A program made the translations under genes and the position numbers. DNA of 64,000 nucleotides, taken from IMG/VR virus record IMGVR_UViG_3300035703_000008, positions 124,001 to 188,000 of that record, one strand, 5' to 3'. Source of the stretch: a virus. Shown here piece by piece: positions 35,726-43,756 of this stretch; the first letter of the stretch is position 1; every line of letters begins with the position of its first letter. The notes under the pieces are model-generated. The model saw nothing but the letters and a program-made list of their open reading frames with translations, was not told the DNA's origin and made no database searches.

Positions 35726-36583
35726 ATGAATAAATTTGAACAACTGATCGAATACGTGATCAATGACGAGGAAGCAAAAGCTCGCGAGCTTTTCCACGAG
35801 ATCGTCGTTGACAAGAGCCGTCAGATCTACGAAGAACTCATGCAAGAGGAGTCCACCGAAGACGAAGACGAGAAAGCCGAAAAGGCCGGTGAAAAAGTCA
35901 CCAAAGATCTTGAGTACGATGATGCCAAAGATCGCAAGGAAAAGAAGATGGACGAAGGCATGCACGACATGGATGAAACCATGGGCGGCGACGCTGCTGA
36001 CGACCTCATCGACGATGTAGAAACCGAAGAACAAGGCCTTTCCATGGAAGCCGAAGGTGATGACGAAGAAGATCATCACGATGACATGGGCGGCAACGAA
36101 GAGCTGGAAGATCGTGTGGTTGATCTCGAAGACAAGCTCGACGAACTCATGGCTGAATTTGAAGCTCTCATGGGCGGCGATGAAGACATGGGCGACGAAG
36201 AAGGCGAAGAGATGGACATGGACATGGAAGTTGACACTGACGGTGGCGACGACATGACTGACATTGAAGTAGCTGACGACGAGTTTGAAACCGAAGGCAT
36301 GATGGAAGCTGTGACACTGAAAGCAGTGCCCAAGCCCACACACGGCGATAACGGTGCTAACAACAAGAGCCCTGTGGCTGCCAATGCTGGCGCTAAAGGT
36401 GCAATGGCTCAGCCCGTCAAGATGACTGGCGATACAGCGCAAGGACGTCCTGCTCCCACAGCAAAAGATGCCATCGGCAAGGTTGGTAACACACCTGCTC
36501 AAAGCACACAAGAACCCAAGCCTGCAACCAAGCCCCATCTGGCACAGGCCTCCGGTGTCAACACCAAGTCTGTTATCCAATAA
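35726..36583 (+). CDS. Acidic prohead core/scaffold protein
   Basis: This 285-residue, extremely acidic protein has residues 40-210 made largely of Asp, Glu, Met and Gly, with a coiled coil around LEDRVVDLEDKLDELMAEFE. An N-terminal head reads NKFEQLIEYVINDEEAKARE, then LFHEIVVDKSRQIYEELM. That head resembles the gp67/gp68 prohead core proteins of environmental T4-like phages. The C-terminal 80 residues are rich in Pro, Ala and Lys. The ATG at 35726 has GGAGG six bases upstream; the upstream TTG at 35714 is inside that leader and is not used. It lies just before the gp21 protease, which would be expected to cut it during maturation. Confidence 0.8.
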   Translation: MNKFEQLIEYVINDEEAKARELFHEIVVDKSRQIYEELMQEESTEDEDEKAEKAGEKVTKDLEYDDAKDRKEKKMDEGMHDMDETMGGDAADDLIDDVETEEQGLSMEAEGDDEEDHHDDMGGNEELEDRVVDLEDKLDELMAEFEALMGGDEDMGDEEGEEMDMDMEVDTDGGDDMTDIEVADDEFETEGMMEAVTLKAVPKPTHGDNGANNKSPVAANAGAKGAMAQPVKMTGDTAQGRPAPTAKDAIGKVGNTPAQSTQEPKPATKPHLAQASGVNTKSVIQ

Positions 36584-36595
36584 GGATCCGGGTAA

Positions 36596-37222
36596 ATGGC
36601 TCTTTACCTAAGAGAAAATCTTACCTTCAACCAAGCCAACATTGTTGTGGAAGGCGCGGGAGAAGGTAAGGATCTCTATATGAAAGGTATCTGTATCCAA
36701 GGCGGGGTTAAAAATGCCAATGAGCGTGTTTACCCTGTGCAAGAGATCGAGCGTGCAGTGCAAACACTGAACGAGCAGATCACCGAAGGCTACAGTGTCA
36801 TGGGCGAAGTTGATCACCCCGATGATCTCAAAGTAAACCTAGATCGAGTCAGTCACATCATCACTTCGATGTGGATGGACGGTCCCAACGGTTTTGGAAA
36901 ACTAAAAATATTGCCCACGCCCATGGGTCAGCTGGTTTCTACCATGCTGAATTCTGGTGTGAAGCTAGGAGTTTCGAGTCGTGGCAGCGGTAATGTCGAC
37001 GACCGTACAGGATACGTCAGTGACTTTGAGATAGTCACTGTCGATATTGTTGCCCAGCCCAGCGCTCCCAACGCATATCCCAAGGCTATCTACGAAGGAC
37101 TCATGAACATGAAATATGGTCATCGTACCCTCGAGATAGCACGCGATGCTGGTCAGGACAACAAAGTACAGAGATACTTGAAGAGCGAAGTAATCAAGCT
37201 CATCAATGATCTCAAAATCTAG
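36596..37222 (+). CDS. gp21: Prohead maturation protease gp21
   Basis: This 208-residue serine protease of the T4 prohead type digests the core and trims the capsid protein. Candidate catalytic residues are His74 in MGEVDHPDD and Ser127 or Ser128 in LGVSSRGSG. KGICIQGGVKNANERVYP and FEIVTVDIVAQPSAPNAYP are strongly conserved in the family. The length matches T4 gp21 (212). The start codon follows the scaffold stop by 12 bases and is followed by gp22 nine bases after its own stop. Confidence 0.95.
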   Translation: MALYLRENLTFNQANIVVEGAGEGKDLYMKGICIQGGVKNANERVYPVQEIERAVQTLNEQITEGYSVMGEVDHPDDLKVNLDRVSHIITSMWMDGPNGFGKLKILPTPMGQLVSTMLNSGVKLGVSSRGSGNVDDRTGYVSDFEIVTVDIVAQPSAPNAYPKAIYEGLMNMKYGHRTLEIARDAGQDNKVQRYLKSEVIKLINDLKI

Positions 37223-37231
37223 GAGAATCGC

Positions 37232-38323
37232 ATGTTTGATGCACTGAAACCACTACTAGATAGCGATCTTATCAATGAAGACACTCGCACAGCGATTTCT
37301 GAAGCCTGGGAAACCAAGCTCAATGAAGCTCGTGAGCAAGTGCGTGCAGAACTCCGCGAAGAGTTTGCACAACGCTATGAGCATGACAAAACAGTGATGG
37401 TGGAAGCCCTAGATCGCATGGTAACAGAAGGTCTCTCTGCAGAGATCCAGGCTGTGACTGCTGAAAAGCAAGCACTGGCCGAAGATCGCGTTCGTTTCCA
37501 AAGCAAGATGAAAGAAAGTGCCTCGAAGTTTGACAGCTTCATGGTTTCTAAACTTGCCGAAGAAATCGGCGAACTGCGCAAGGATCGCAAACAGCACAAC
37601 GAAGGATTCAAGAAACTCGAGAAATTCGTGGTGCGTGCCCTTGCTGAAGAGATCCGGGAATTTGCCGAAGACAAGCGTGACTTGGTGGAAACCAAAGTGC
37701 GTCTGGTCAGCGAAGCAAGATCCAAGCTGGAATCACTGAAAGCACGATTCATCAAAGAATCTGCTAACAAGATGAGCCGGGCTGTTAGCCAGCATCTCCG
37801 GGCCGAACTGACCCAGTTGCAAGAAGACATCAAGATTGCTCGAGAGAACAATTTTGGTCGTCGCTTGTTTGAAGCGTTTGCTGCCGAATTTGGTGCTACT
37901 CATCTCAATGAGAACGCCGAAGTCCGCAAGCTCTCGCAGCTTGTTCAAGACAAGAACCGTCAACTGGCAGAAGCCACCCAGACCCTCGAGAAAGCCAAAG
38001 TTCTCGTTGAGTCCAAGGACCGTGAGATTCGCATGATCAAAGAATCCAATGTGCGTCAAAGCACAATGGAAGAGCTGCTGAGTCCTCTCAACGAGGAAAA
38101 GCGTGAGGTCATGAAGAATCTCTTGGAAAGCGTTCAAACCAACCGTTTGAAGAACGCTTTTGAGAAATATCTACCAGCAGTACTCGCTGAAGGCAAATCA
38201 TCGAAAGCTCGTCAAGTGATCGCTGAAAGCCATGTCGAAGTCACTGGTGATAAAAGTGTCAAGGCAGTTGAAGACGAATCTCGTTCCAACGTGATCGACA
38301 TCAAACGCCTGGCAGGACTGTAA
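37232..38323 (+). CDS. gp22: Prohead core scaffold protein gp22
   Basis: This 363-residue protein is almost entirely alpha-helical and charged, as expected for the main internal scaffold. Conserved parts are LDRMVTEGLSAEIQAV, FDSFMVSKLAEEIGELRKDR and the C-terminal EVMKNLLESVQTNRLKNAFE. T4 gp22 has 269 residues. An AGGAG ribosome-binding site precedes the ATG. The gene is flanked by the protease and the major capsid gene, as in T4. Confidence 0.93.
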   Translation: MFDALKPLLDSDLINEDTRTAISEAWETKLNEAREQVRAELREEFAQRYEHDKTVMVEALDRMVTEGLSAEIQAVTAEKQALAEDRVRFQSKMKESASKFDSFMVSKLAEEIGELRKDRKQHNEGFKKLEKFVVRALAEEIREFAEDKRDLVETKVRLVSEARSKLESLKARFIKESANKMSRAVSQHLRAELTQLQEDIKIARENNFGRRLFEAFAAEFGATHLNENAEVRKLSQLVQDKNRQLAEATQTLEKAKVLVESKDREIRMIKESNVRQSTMEELLSPLNEEKREVMKNLLESVQTNRLKNAFEKYLPAVLAEGKSSKARQVIAESHVEVTGDKSVKAVEDESRSNVIDIKRLAGL

Positions 38324-38340
38324 TATAAAGGAGACATAGA

Positions 38341-39558
38341 ATGTCACAAGAACTGCTTGAAAGCCGTTGGGACGAGACCAAAGATGCCCTCATGGAAGGC
38401 CTCAAAGGTAGCCGTCGCAATACAATGGGTGTAATCCTTGAGAACACTCGCAAGTACCTGAAAGAGAATGCCAGCCCCGGTTCTACAGTTTCGGGTAACA
38501 TCGCCACTCTGAACCGTGTGATCCTGCCAGTGATTCGACGGGTCATGCCCACTGTCATCGCTAACGAACTCGTTGGTGTGCAGCCCATGACTGGTCCTGT
38601 TGGCCAGATCCACACTCTGCGTGTGCGTTATGCTTCGACCATGACTGACCAAACAGCAGCCGCTACTTCCGTAGTTGCTGGTGAAGAAGCTCTGTCACCA
38701 TTTAAGATCGCTGTTGCTTACTCCGCTGGCGCTCGTGGTGCTGACAACGCTGCTACAACACAAACTGCTGCCCAGGGTTATGCTGGTGGCACAACTGCTC
38801 TGCTCGAGGGCAACGGTGGTCGTCAGATCTCCGTGCAGATCCTGAAGCAGGCTGTTGAAGCCAAAACTCGTAAACTGCAAGCTCGCTGGACATTTGAAGC
38901 TGCTCAAGACGCACAAGCCATGCACGGTATTGACGTTGAGGCAGAAATCATGGCCGCACTTGCCCAGGAAATCACTGCTGAAATCGATCAGGAGATCCTC
39001 CTGAGCCTCCGCAGCCTGGCCACTACAGAGTTCACATACAACCAAGCTACCGTTTCTGGTACAGCTACATTCGTTGGTGACGAGCACGCTGCTCTTGCTG
39101 TTCTCATCAATCGTGTTGCTAACCTGATCGCTCAGCGTACACGCCGTGGCGCAGGTAACTGGGCAGTTGTTTCGCCCGCTTCGTTGACTGTGCTCCAGTC
39201 CGCAACAACTTCTGCTTTTGCTCGTACTACAGAAGGTACTTTCGAAGCACCTACCAACACCAAGTTCGTTGGAACACTGAACGGCGCAATGCGTGTGTTC
39301 GTTGACTCCTATGCCAGCGACTCCACACCTGTGCTGGTTGGTTACAAGGGTTCGTCTGAGGCTGACGCAGCAGCATTCTACTGCCCCTACATCCCCCTCA
39401 TGAGCTCTGGTGTTGTTCTGGATCCCACAACGTTTGAACCCGTTGTGAGCTTCATGACACGTTATGGCTACATCGAGCTTACAAACACAGCCTCGTCCTT
39501 TGGCAACGCAGGCGACTATGTTGGTGAGATCGCTGTTTCTAACCTGTCGTTCTCCTAA
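38341..39558 (+). CDS. gp23: Major capsid protein gp23
   Basis: This 405-residue HK97-fold capsid protein has the conserved gp23 blocks VILPVIRRVMPTVIANELVG, VQPMTGPVGQIHTLRVRY, then ISVQILKQAVEAKTRKLQAR, and a C-terminal MTRYGYIELT. It is shorter than T4 gp23 (521 residues), as in other environmental T4-like groups. Codon choice is noticeably more biased to GCT, GTT and CGT than in neighbouring genes, which fits very high expression. AAGGAG lies eight bases before the ATG. Two strong hairpin terminators follow. Confidence 0.97.
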   Translation: MSQELLESRWDETKDALMEGLKGSRRNTMGVILENTRKYLKENASPGSTVSGNIATLNRVILPVIRRVMPTVIANELVGVQPMTGPVGQIHTLRVRYASTMTDQTAAATSVVAGEEALSPFKIAVAYSAGARGADNAATTQTAAQGYAGGTTALLEGNGGRQISVQILKQAVEAKTRKLQARWTFEAAQDAQAMHGIDVEAEIMAALAQEITAEIDQEILLSLRSLATTEFTYNQATVSGTATFVGDEHAALAVLINRVANLIAQRTRRGAGNWAVVSPASLTVLQSATTSAFARTTEGTFEAPTNTKFVGTLNGAMRVFVDSYASDSTPVLVGYKGSSEADAAAFYCPYIPLMSSGVVLDPTTFEPVVSFMTRYGYIELTNTASSFGNAGDYVGEIAVSNLSFS

Positions 39559-39575
39559 TCAGAGAATCGTAACAA

Positions 39576-39607
39576 AACAAAAAAGCCCCGAAAGGGGCTT
39601 TTTTGTT
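39576..39607 (+). terminator. Rho-independent terminator after gp23
   Basis: A 14-base-pair stem (39576-39589 with 39594-39607) closes on a GAAA tetraloop, with GC pairs at the top and a T-run on the 3' side. It would end the head operon. Confidence 0.93.
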
Positions 39608-39639
39608 GATGTTTGTACAGTCTTATTCATAGATACAAA

Positions 39640-39667
39640 AACAAAACCCGCTAACGCGGGTTTTGTT
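39640..39667. terminator. Second, probably bidirectional terminator
   Basis: Twelve perfect pairs (39640-39651 with 39656-39667) close on TAAC. The plus strand ends in TTTTGTTGATT, and the minus strand in TTTTGTTTTTG, so it can stop both gp23 read-through and the convergent gene at 39683. Confidence 0.85.
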
Positions 39668-39682
39668 GATTAAATGTAGAAT

Positions 39683-40075
39683 TTAATTGGAATCGATTAA
39701 CGATCTCAAAGTTTGGTTATCTAATGATTCTAAATTTAAATCTGAATTGTGAAGATGCTGATATGTTGCACGAAGTTGACGAAACAGTAATTCTTTTGGA
39801 TGAGAAGAAATTGGAGTCACAAATCCTAAATCAAGATCTTCTCTACTTTGATAGATTTTAGTTACCACATTGCCGTTGACAGTGACTTGTAGTTTTTCTT
39901 GAGAAATAAGAAGTTCATTTTGGGCAACTAAACTTTGCTCCATTGCTAGAAAGTCAGTGAGATCTTCGGGATTTGTGACGTTAGCTTCTAGCCAAGCGAC
40001 AAAATTGTAAGGCTCACCGGTGTCAATAACACAAGTGATTGTTCCGTCTTGATTCTGAGTTGAAGTAAAAGCCAT
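39683..40075 (-). CDS. Hypothetical protein
   Basis: This 130-residue soluble protein was not recognised. It reads like a small alpha/beta domain (TITCVIDTGEPYNFVAWLEA) followed by helices (LLFRQLRATYQHLHN). It is AT-richer than the head genes. An AAGGA site lies about six bases before the ATG and a CATAAATA motif 22 bases before it. It is a single-gene unit, convergent with gp23 and ended by the shared terminator. Confidence 0.75.
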   Translation of the reverse strand: MAFTSTQNQDGTITCVIDTGEPYNFVAWLEANVTNPEDLTDFLAMEQSLVAQNELLISQEKLQVTVNGNVVTKIYQSREDLDLGFVTPISSHPKELLFRQLRATYQHLHNSDLNLESLDNQTLRSLIDSN

Positions 40076-40097
40076 GGTGGTTTCCTTTTGTTGTGTT

Positions 40098-40104
40098 TAT
40101 TTAT
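40098..40104 (-). promoter_or_regulatory. T4-type late promoter for the 40075 gene
   Basis: The minus strand reads ACATAAATAAAC, 22 bases from the ATG. It lies back to back with the plus-strand TAAATA at 40118. Confidence 0.6.
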
Positions 40105-40117
40105 GTTTGATACTGAG

Positions 40118-40123
40118 TAAATA
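40118..40123 (+). promoter_or_regulatory. T4-type late promoter for the 40129 gene
   Basis: GAGTAAATAGATG lies five bases before the ATG at 40129. No Shine-Dalgarno sequence fits, so a leaderless message is implied. Confidence 0.62.
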
Positions 40124-40128
40124 GATGT

Positions 40129-40734
40129 ATGACATCATTTTTCACTCCTCCGGGATATTCTGGCACAGCTGAACTCACAGCTTCTAGTGGGCTTGAAATA
40201 GTAAATCAAGGTCTTTGGAAATTTAGTCAATCTGGTTACAACGACGGAGCTACATTTGGTCTCAGTCTCACCCATCCTAAGCCGTTGTCGGGCGGAACAC
40301 TTTCTTTATCGGCACAGGCATGGACTATATCCACAGTGGGCAACGATCTCACATCTTACACTGATATCAGTACTGGTATTACATATCCTGCGGATCAATG
40401 CCAGATCTCAATCACAGGTAAATGGGTGGTGAAGCGGACTCCTAATTCTAATTCTTTCAACGGTGTAGGAGTGATCTATACCGGGTCAACGGTGACAGAT
40501 CTTGGATCTAGAGATATGACCACGTATCTACTAGATTTTGAAAGTAGATCAGCCACATATGTGATACAAGGGTCAGGGGTAACCGGCGGTGCCCAAGATA
40601 CTTTTTCTAATCGAGTGTTTTCGTGCGTAGTCGAAGAGTCAGCCAGCACAGACAATAGTAATCGCGAGTTTCAGTCAAACAGCACGGTAAGACCGGTATG
40701 GGTATACAGTTTCCGTAAAAGTTGGCAAATTTAA
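40129..40734 (+). CDS. Beta-rich structural protein candidate, unknown function
   Basis: This 201-residue protein is rich in Ser, Thr and Gly with few charged residues (FFTPPGYSGTAELTASSGLE; GGTLSLSAQAWTISTVGND), as in phage fibre or head-decoration proteins. No family was recognised. Its stop overlaps the stop of the convergent gene by four bases (TTAA). The late-promoter motif makes a virion or assembly role likely, but this is inference. Confidence 0.7.
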   Translation: MTSFFTPPGYSGTAELTASSGLEIVNQGLWKFSQSGYNDGATFGLSLTHPKPLSGGTLSLSAQAWTISTVGNDLTSYTDISTGITYPADQCQISITGKWVVKRTPNSNSFNGVGVIYTGSTVTDLGSRDMTTYLLDFESRSATYVIQGSGVTGGAQDTFSNRVFSCVVEESASTDNSNREFQSNSTVRPVWVYSFRKSWQI

Positions 40735-41072
40735 TCGCTGAATGCTGAACGAAACTTTTGCCAAAATTCTAGATAGATTGTGTTGCGACTCTCAGGGATG
40801 GTATCACACCACTGATCGTGAATTTCCGTTGACTTCCAATTGATAATCGGACCGTCCTCGGTAAATTCTTTCCAGGCATCCCCGGCTGCCATAGCATCAG
40901 CTACCATTTTTTCATGTTCGAGATGAACCTCTTGCCAGAGATCTTGCTCCTCCTGCGGCAAAGTCTTCATCCAGACATTTATTTCAATGGGACGACCTGA
41001 CTCGTCTTTGGGCCATTTAACGGTTATTTTTCGATGGTTGTCGTTGTGTTGCAAATTTACTATGTCTGACAT
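40731..41072 (-). CDS. Hypothetical protein
   Basis: This 113-residue hydrophilic protein is rich in Trp and Glu (TLPQEEQDLWQEVHLEHEKM; GDAWKEFTEDG). No motif was recognised. A TAAATA motif lies five bases before the ATG on the minus strand with only T residues between, so it is probably leaderless. Its 3' end overlaps the 40129 gene by four bases. Confidence 0.7.
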   Translation of the reverse strand: MSDIVNLQHNDNHRKITVKWPKDESGRPIEINVWMKTLPQEEQDLWQEVHLEHEKMVADAMAAGDAWKEFTEDGPIINWKSTEIHDQWCDTIPESRNTIYLEFWQKFRSAFSD

Positions 41073-41077
41073 AAAAA

Positions 41078-41083
41078 TATTTA
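41078..41083 (-). promoter_or_regulatory. T4-type late promoter for the 41072 gene
   Basis: The minus strand reads GAATAAATATTTTT and then the ATG, with a spacing of five bases. Confidence 0.62.
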
Positions 41084-41112
41084 TTCCTGGATTATTTTTC
41101 GTAAATCTATGT

Positions 41113-41118
41113 TAAATA
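41113..41118 (+). promoter_or_regulatory. T4-type late promoter for the 41209 gene, long leader
   Basis: TTAAATAC lies 90 bases before the ATG. The leader between them can fold (GCGG 41141-41144 with CCGC 41158-41161; CCGG 41165-41168 with CCGG 41176-41179) and ends in AAGGAG about six bases before the start. Confidence 0.6.
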
Positions 41119-41208
41119 CTATCAACGTATTCTGCGTTTTATGCGGCGATTAATACCCACCGCGTACCGGATAGAACCCGGATCGGACTTCTTTTAAGGA
41201 GAAAACAA

Positions 41209-41724
41209 ATGGGACGTCCTCTCAAGATCAAGAAAACTACAACCAAAGATGTTGGTTTTAACAGCTTTGACCAGCTAGAAAACCCAGTTTACCCGGCCAC
41301 TCTCAACACTACCCAGTTCTTGGGTGTAGTAGGTGGCGCCAACGCTTCTGTGGCCACTACCAGCTATCCAGTGGTCAAGTGCCAGGTTTTTGGCGCCGGC
41401 GAAAGCGCCGAAGAAGCAGGCTACATCATCCGCCAAAAAGGTTCTACCACATATCTGGTGTATGGTCAGACTTCGGGCAACACCTTCCAGTGCATCTTGG
41501 CCAATCAAGCCACTGGAAACCTCACAGCCGGCAACATGAACATCGCTATTTTTGCCGGCGACAGTTCTGATATCCTTGTCAAGAAGCTCACAAACAAATG
41601 GGCCTTAGACTACAGCGACAATCGTTATGTGATCAACTTCTTCAGCGACGAAGGAACTGAGATCAAATCGGGAACACGCGGCAACACCAACCCCCTCGCG
41701 ATCACAGAAAACTATACTTCTTAA
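41209..41724 (+). CDS. Conserved virion-type protein of unknown function
   Basis: This 171-residue protein has a basic N-terminus (MGRPLKIKKTTTKDVGF) that I recall from proteins of environmental T4-like phages, followed by a Gly/Ala-rich beta domain. A good AAGGAG site and a long structured leader suggest strong expression. It lies between the head block and the fibre block. Function unknown; a capsid or tail structural role is inferred. Confidence 0.75.
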   Translation: MGRPLKIKKTTTKDVGFNSFDQLENPVYPATLNTTQFLGVVGGANASVATTSYPVVKCQVFGAGESAEEAGYIIRQKGSTTYLVYGQTSGNTFQCILANQATGNLTAGNMNIAIFAGDSSDILVKKLTNKWALDYSDNRYVINFFSDEGTEIKSGTRGNTNPLAITENYTS

Positions 41725-41727
41725 ATA
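41722..41727 (+). promoter_or_regulatory. T4-type late promoter overlapping a stop codon
   Basis: TAAATA includes the TAA stop of the 41209 gene. A message from here would begin near 41733 and contain the whole hairpin that covers the next ribosome-binding site. Confidence 0.55.
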
Positions 41728-41740
41728 TCGCAGGCTCTGG

Positions 41741-41774
41741 ATCCTCCTTGCGCTACATACAAGGAGGATTTTTT
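41741..41774 (+). promoter_or_regulatory. Terminator-like hairpin that contains the next gene's ribosome-binding site
   Basis: ATCCTCCTTG (41741-41750) pairs perfectly with CAAGGAGGAT (41760-41769), followed by TTTTTT (41769-41774) and at once by ATG (41775). The 3' arm is the AAGGAGG Shine-Dalgarno sequence. The element is thus both an intrinsic terminator for the upstream message and a lid on the downstream ribosome-binding site. Confidence 0.8.
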
Positions 41775-42383
41775 ATGACCGCATTTGTTCTTGGCAATGG
41801 TGTTAGTCGTAGGGGCATTGATGTCCACGATCTCTTACGGCATGGTGCTGTGTACGGCTGCAATGCCCTTTATCGTACAAGCACCCCCACGGTATTGGTA
41901 GCTACAGATCGACCCATCAGCGAAGAAATACAAGCATCGGGCTATGCAAAAAACAATCGGTTTTACACTCGCAGGCCCTTGCCAGGCACAGGGGCGCAGA
42001 AGGTTCCTGACTGCTATCGAGGATTCAGTTCAGGTCCCATTGCTGCTGGACTGGCAGCCATGGATCGACACAATCCTGTGATCTTGTTGGGTTTTGATCT
42101 TGGGCCCGATGCTGACGGTAGATTCAACAATGTCTATGCTGACACGGATTTTTACAAAAAAACCGGCGATCTCCCCACCTTCACAGGTAACTGGGTGCGT
42201 CAGCTGATCACGGTGGCACGGGACCATCCCGGTCAGAGATTCGTACGAGTTCATGGTGATACCACTGCGCGTGTCGCAGACTTTGATGCAGTACCAAACT
42301 GGTTGACAATGCCTATCTCTGACTTGATTTTGCTAATAAATAAGGGCAAAGGATCTCTGGATGAATACCTACAAAAACGTTAG
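41775..42383 (+). CDS. Rossmann-like protein with GNGxSR motif, unknown function
   Basis: This 202-residue protein starts at the ATG behind the AAGGAGG hairpin. It begins FVLGNGVSRRG, continues YGCNALYRTS and VLVATDR, and later has VILLGFDLGPDADG. The order of these strands suggests a Rossmann-like fold related to nucleotide-sugar or pterin-binding proteins of the MAF/DUF115 kind, often seen near glycan-related genes. It resembles the gene at 54761 in layout. Its end overlaps the start of the first fibre gene by 23 bases. A role in modifying fibres or host glycans is speculation. Confidence 0.7.
   Translation: MTAFVLGNGVSRRGIDVHDLLRHGAVYGCNALYRTSTPTVLVATDRPISEEIQASGYAKNNRFYTRRPLPGTGAQKVPDCYRGFSSGPIAAGLAAMDRHNPVILLGFDLGPDADGRFNNVYADTDFYKKTGDLPTFTGNWVRQLITVARDHPGQRFVRVHGDTTARVADFDAVPNWLTMPISDLILLINKGKGSLDEYLQKR
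42337..42342 (+). promoter_or_regulatory. T4-type late promoter for the first fibre-block gene
   Basis: TAATAAATAAGG lies inside the end of the 41775 gene, 18 bases before the ATG at 42361, with AAAGGAT as ribosome-binding site. Confidence 0.58.
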
Positions 42384-42990
42384 CGGCGACTACATCATCA
42401 CTGTAGACAGTGGCGATGGAAATGTGATCATCAACGGCAACCTCAATGTAGAAGGAAACGTGACCTACATTGAGACCACTGAACTCAAAGTTGATGATCC
42501 TTTTATTCTGGTAGCTGCACACAATATAGGTCCTAATGAAGCTAACGCTCTTTTCTTTAGTCAAGGACTGGTTACTAAAACATCTAGTTCAACCTATGCT
42601 GGACTGAGATTTGACAACGACTCATTGACCTGGCAGATCAGCCCCAATGTCAACGAAGATGGCAGCGAGATCACTGCCTATCAGACCATCGGTGTAGCTA
42701 CGGCTGGCAGCGTAGGCGGTCCTCTCTATAGTATCCAGATCCACGATGCAGGGAATGTATTTGGCGGTTATTCTGATTTTTCTTATGATTACGCCAACGA
42801 TCGAGTTACCCTACAAGGGCATCTCTCGTTTGGAAATGTAGGTACAGCGCCACCTGCCACGGCCAACACTGTGGCTCTTTATCACAATCAACAAGGTAGT
42901 GGAGGTACTGGACTTTATGTCAAGAGCTCTATTACCGAAGACGAGTTGGTCAGCAAGAGTGCGGCCATCGTGTTTTCAATCATTTTTTAA
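42361..42990 (+). CDS. Tail-fibre-type structural protein, module A
   Basis: This 209-residue protein starts with GNVIINGNLNVEGNVTYIET followed by DDPFILVAAHN. The same module forms the start of the giant fibre at 48319 (GNLTVQGNTTTIDTVNVVVE, then DPLLLLAAA). The rest is beta-rich. In environmental T4-like phages this module is common in fibre and baseplate-edge proteins. It probably builds a short fibre or an adaptor. Confidence 0.72.
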   Translation: MNTYKNVSGDYIITVDSGDGNVIINGNLNVEGNVTYIETTELKVDDPFILVAAHNIGPNEANALFFSQGLVTKTSSSTYAGLRFDNDSLTWQISPNVNEDGSEITAYQTIGVATAGSVGGPLYSIQIHDAGNVFGGYSDFSYDYANDRVTLQGHLSFGNVGTAPPATANTVALYHNQQGSGGTGLYVKSSITEDELVSKSAAIVFSIIF

Positions 42991-42999
42991 GGAAGTATC

Positions 43000-43329
43000 A
43001 TGCCAATCGCAACAGCCAGTGTGACTACCAGTGCCGGAAACGTGTATGTGAGTTCGGGCAACACGGCCATCACATTTATGAGCATATGTAACTATGCTGC
43101 CTCTAACGTGTCGGTAGACATACATGCAGTGCCAGCTGGAGATACAGCTGGCAATGACAACGTGATCATCACAGGCCTTGAGCTTAATGCTGCCGGCAAC
43201 GGCAGCGGAGACACCTATCAGCTCTATTCCGGCGGTGAAAAACTGCTGCTAGGCAACAATGACACCATACAGATCGCAGCCAGCGCAGGTAATTCCGTGA
43301 CCGTGGTCACCAGTTACACCACTATCTAA
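43000..43329 (+). CDS. Small beta-rich structural protein
   Basis: This 109-residue protein is rich in Ser, Asn, Gly and Val (TSAGNVYVSSGNTAITFMSI; CNYAASNVSVDIHAVPAG). It lies in the fibre block with AAGGAAG before the ATG, and its stop overlaps the next ATG (TAATG). It is a probable virion component; no family was recognised. Confidence 0.7.
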   Translation: MPIATASVTTSAGNVYVSSGNTAITFMSICNYAASNVSVDIHAVPAGDTAGNDNVIITGLELNAAGNGSGDTYQLYSGGEKLLLGNNDTIQIAASAGNSVTVVTSYTTI

Positions 43330-43727
43330 TGGGCTATTTTGTTAAAAATCGTAGGCTGCAATCGGGATCGTCGGGCGTTCTTTTGCCTTACGGACCCAGC
43401 TCGAGTCGTCCTGACAGCCCTGTATTTGGTCTCACGCGATTCAACACCGAGCTTGGTGCCATTGAATTCTTTGACGGGATACAGTTTGTGCAACTGGGCG
43501 AGAGCGGTGCTATCAACTACACAGTGGATGCCTTTACCGGTGATGGAAGCACTGTTAGTTTTAACATGAGCGTGGCTGAATCCCAGGCAACGCAGATCAT
43601 TGTGTTTGTGGGATCAATCTATCAAACTCCCGGTGTTGCCTACACTGTAAACGGAACTATCACTATCACATTCACATCTGCACCGCCTTCGGGTGAGCCT
43701 ATATCCGTTATCCATAGCGATAGTTGA
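43329..43727 (+). CDS. Small fibre-type protein made of a single shared module
   Basis: This 132-residue protein equals, as a stand-alone gene, a module found inside both larger fibres. SSRPDSPVFGLTRFNTELGA, then IEFFDG, corresponds to QQPVPASTGTIRFNSETVVL in the 45835 gene and QRPLAPVSGMIRFNSQLDQF in the 48319 gene. The C-terminal half (IIVFVGSIYQTPGVAYTVNG) also recurs in both and in the giant baseplate protein at 1-5487. It is probably a fibre or decoration subunit. Confidence 0.72.
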   Translation: MGYFVKNRRLQSGSSGVLLPYGPSSSRPDSPVFGLTRFNTELGAIEFFDGIQFVQLGESGAINYTVDAFTGDGSTVSFNMSVAESQATQIIVFVGSIYQTPGVAYTVNGTITITFTSAPPSGEPISVIHSDS

Positions 43728-43732
43728 TCCCA

Positions 43733-43738
43733 TAAATA
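43733..43738 (+). promoter_or_regulatory. T4-type late promoter for the 43757 fibre gene
   Basis: CCATAAATAAGG lies 18 bases before the ATG, with AAAGGG as a weak ribosome-binding site. Confidence 0.6.
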
Positions 43739-43756
43739 AGGGATAAAGGGCCGCTG

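Noticed and set aside
35708-36580. Long minus-strand open frame (290 codons) opposite the acidic core gene
   Set aside because: It mirrors the Asp/Glu codons of the scaffold gene and has no promoter or ribosome-binding site; its His/Phe/Val-rich product is what the antisense of GAY-rich DNA gives.
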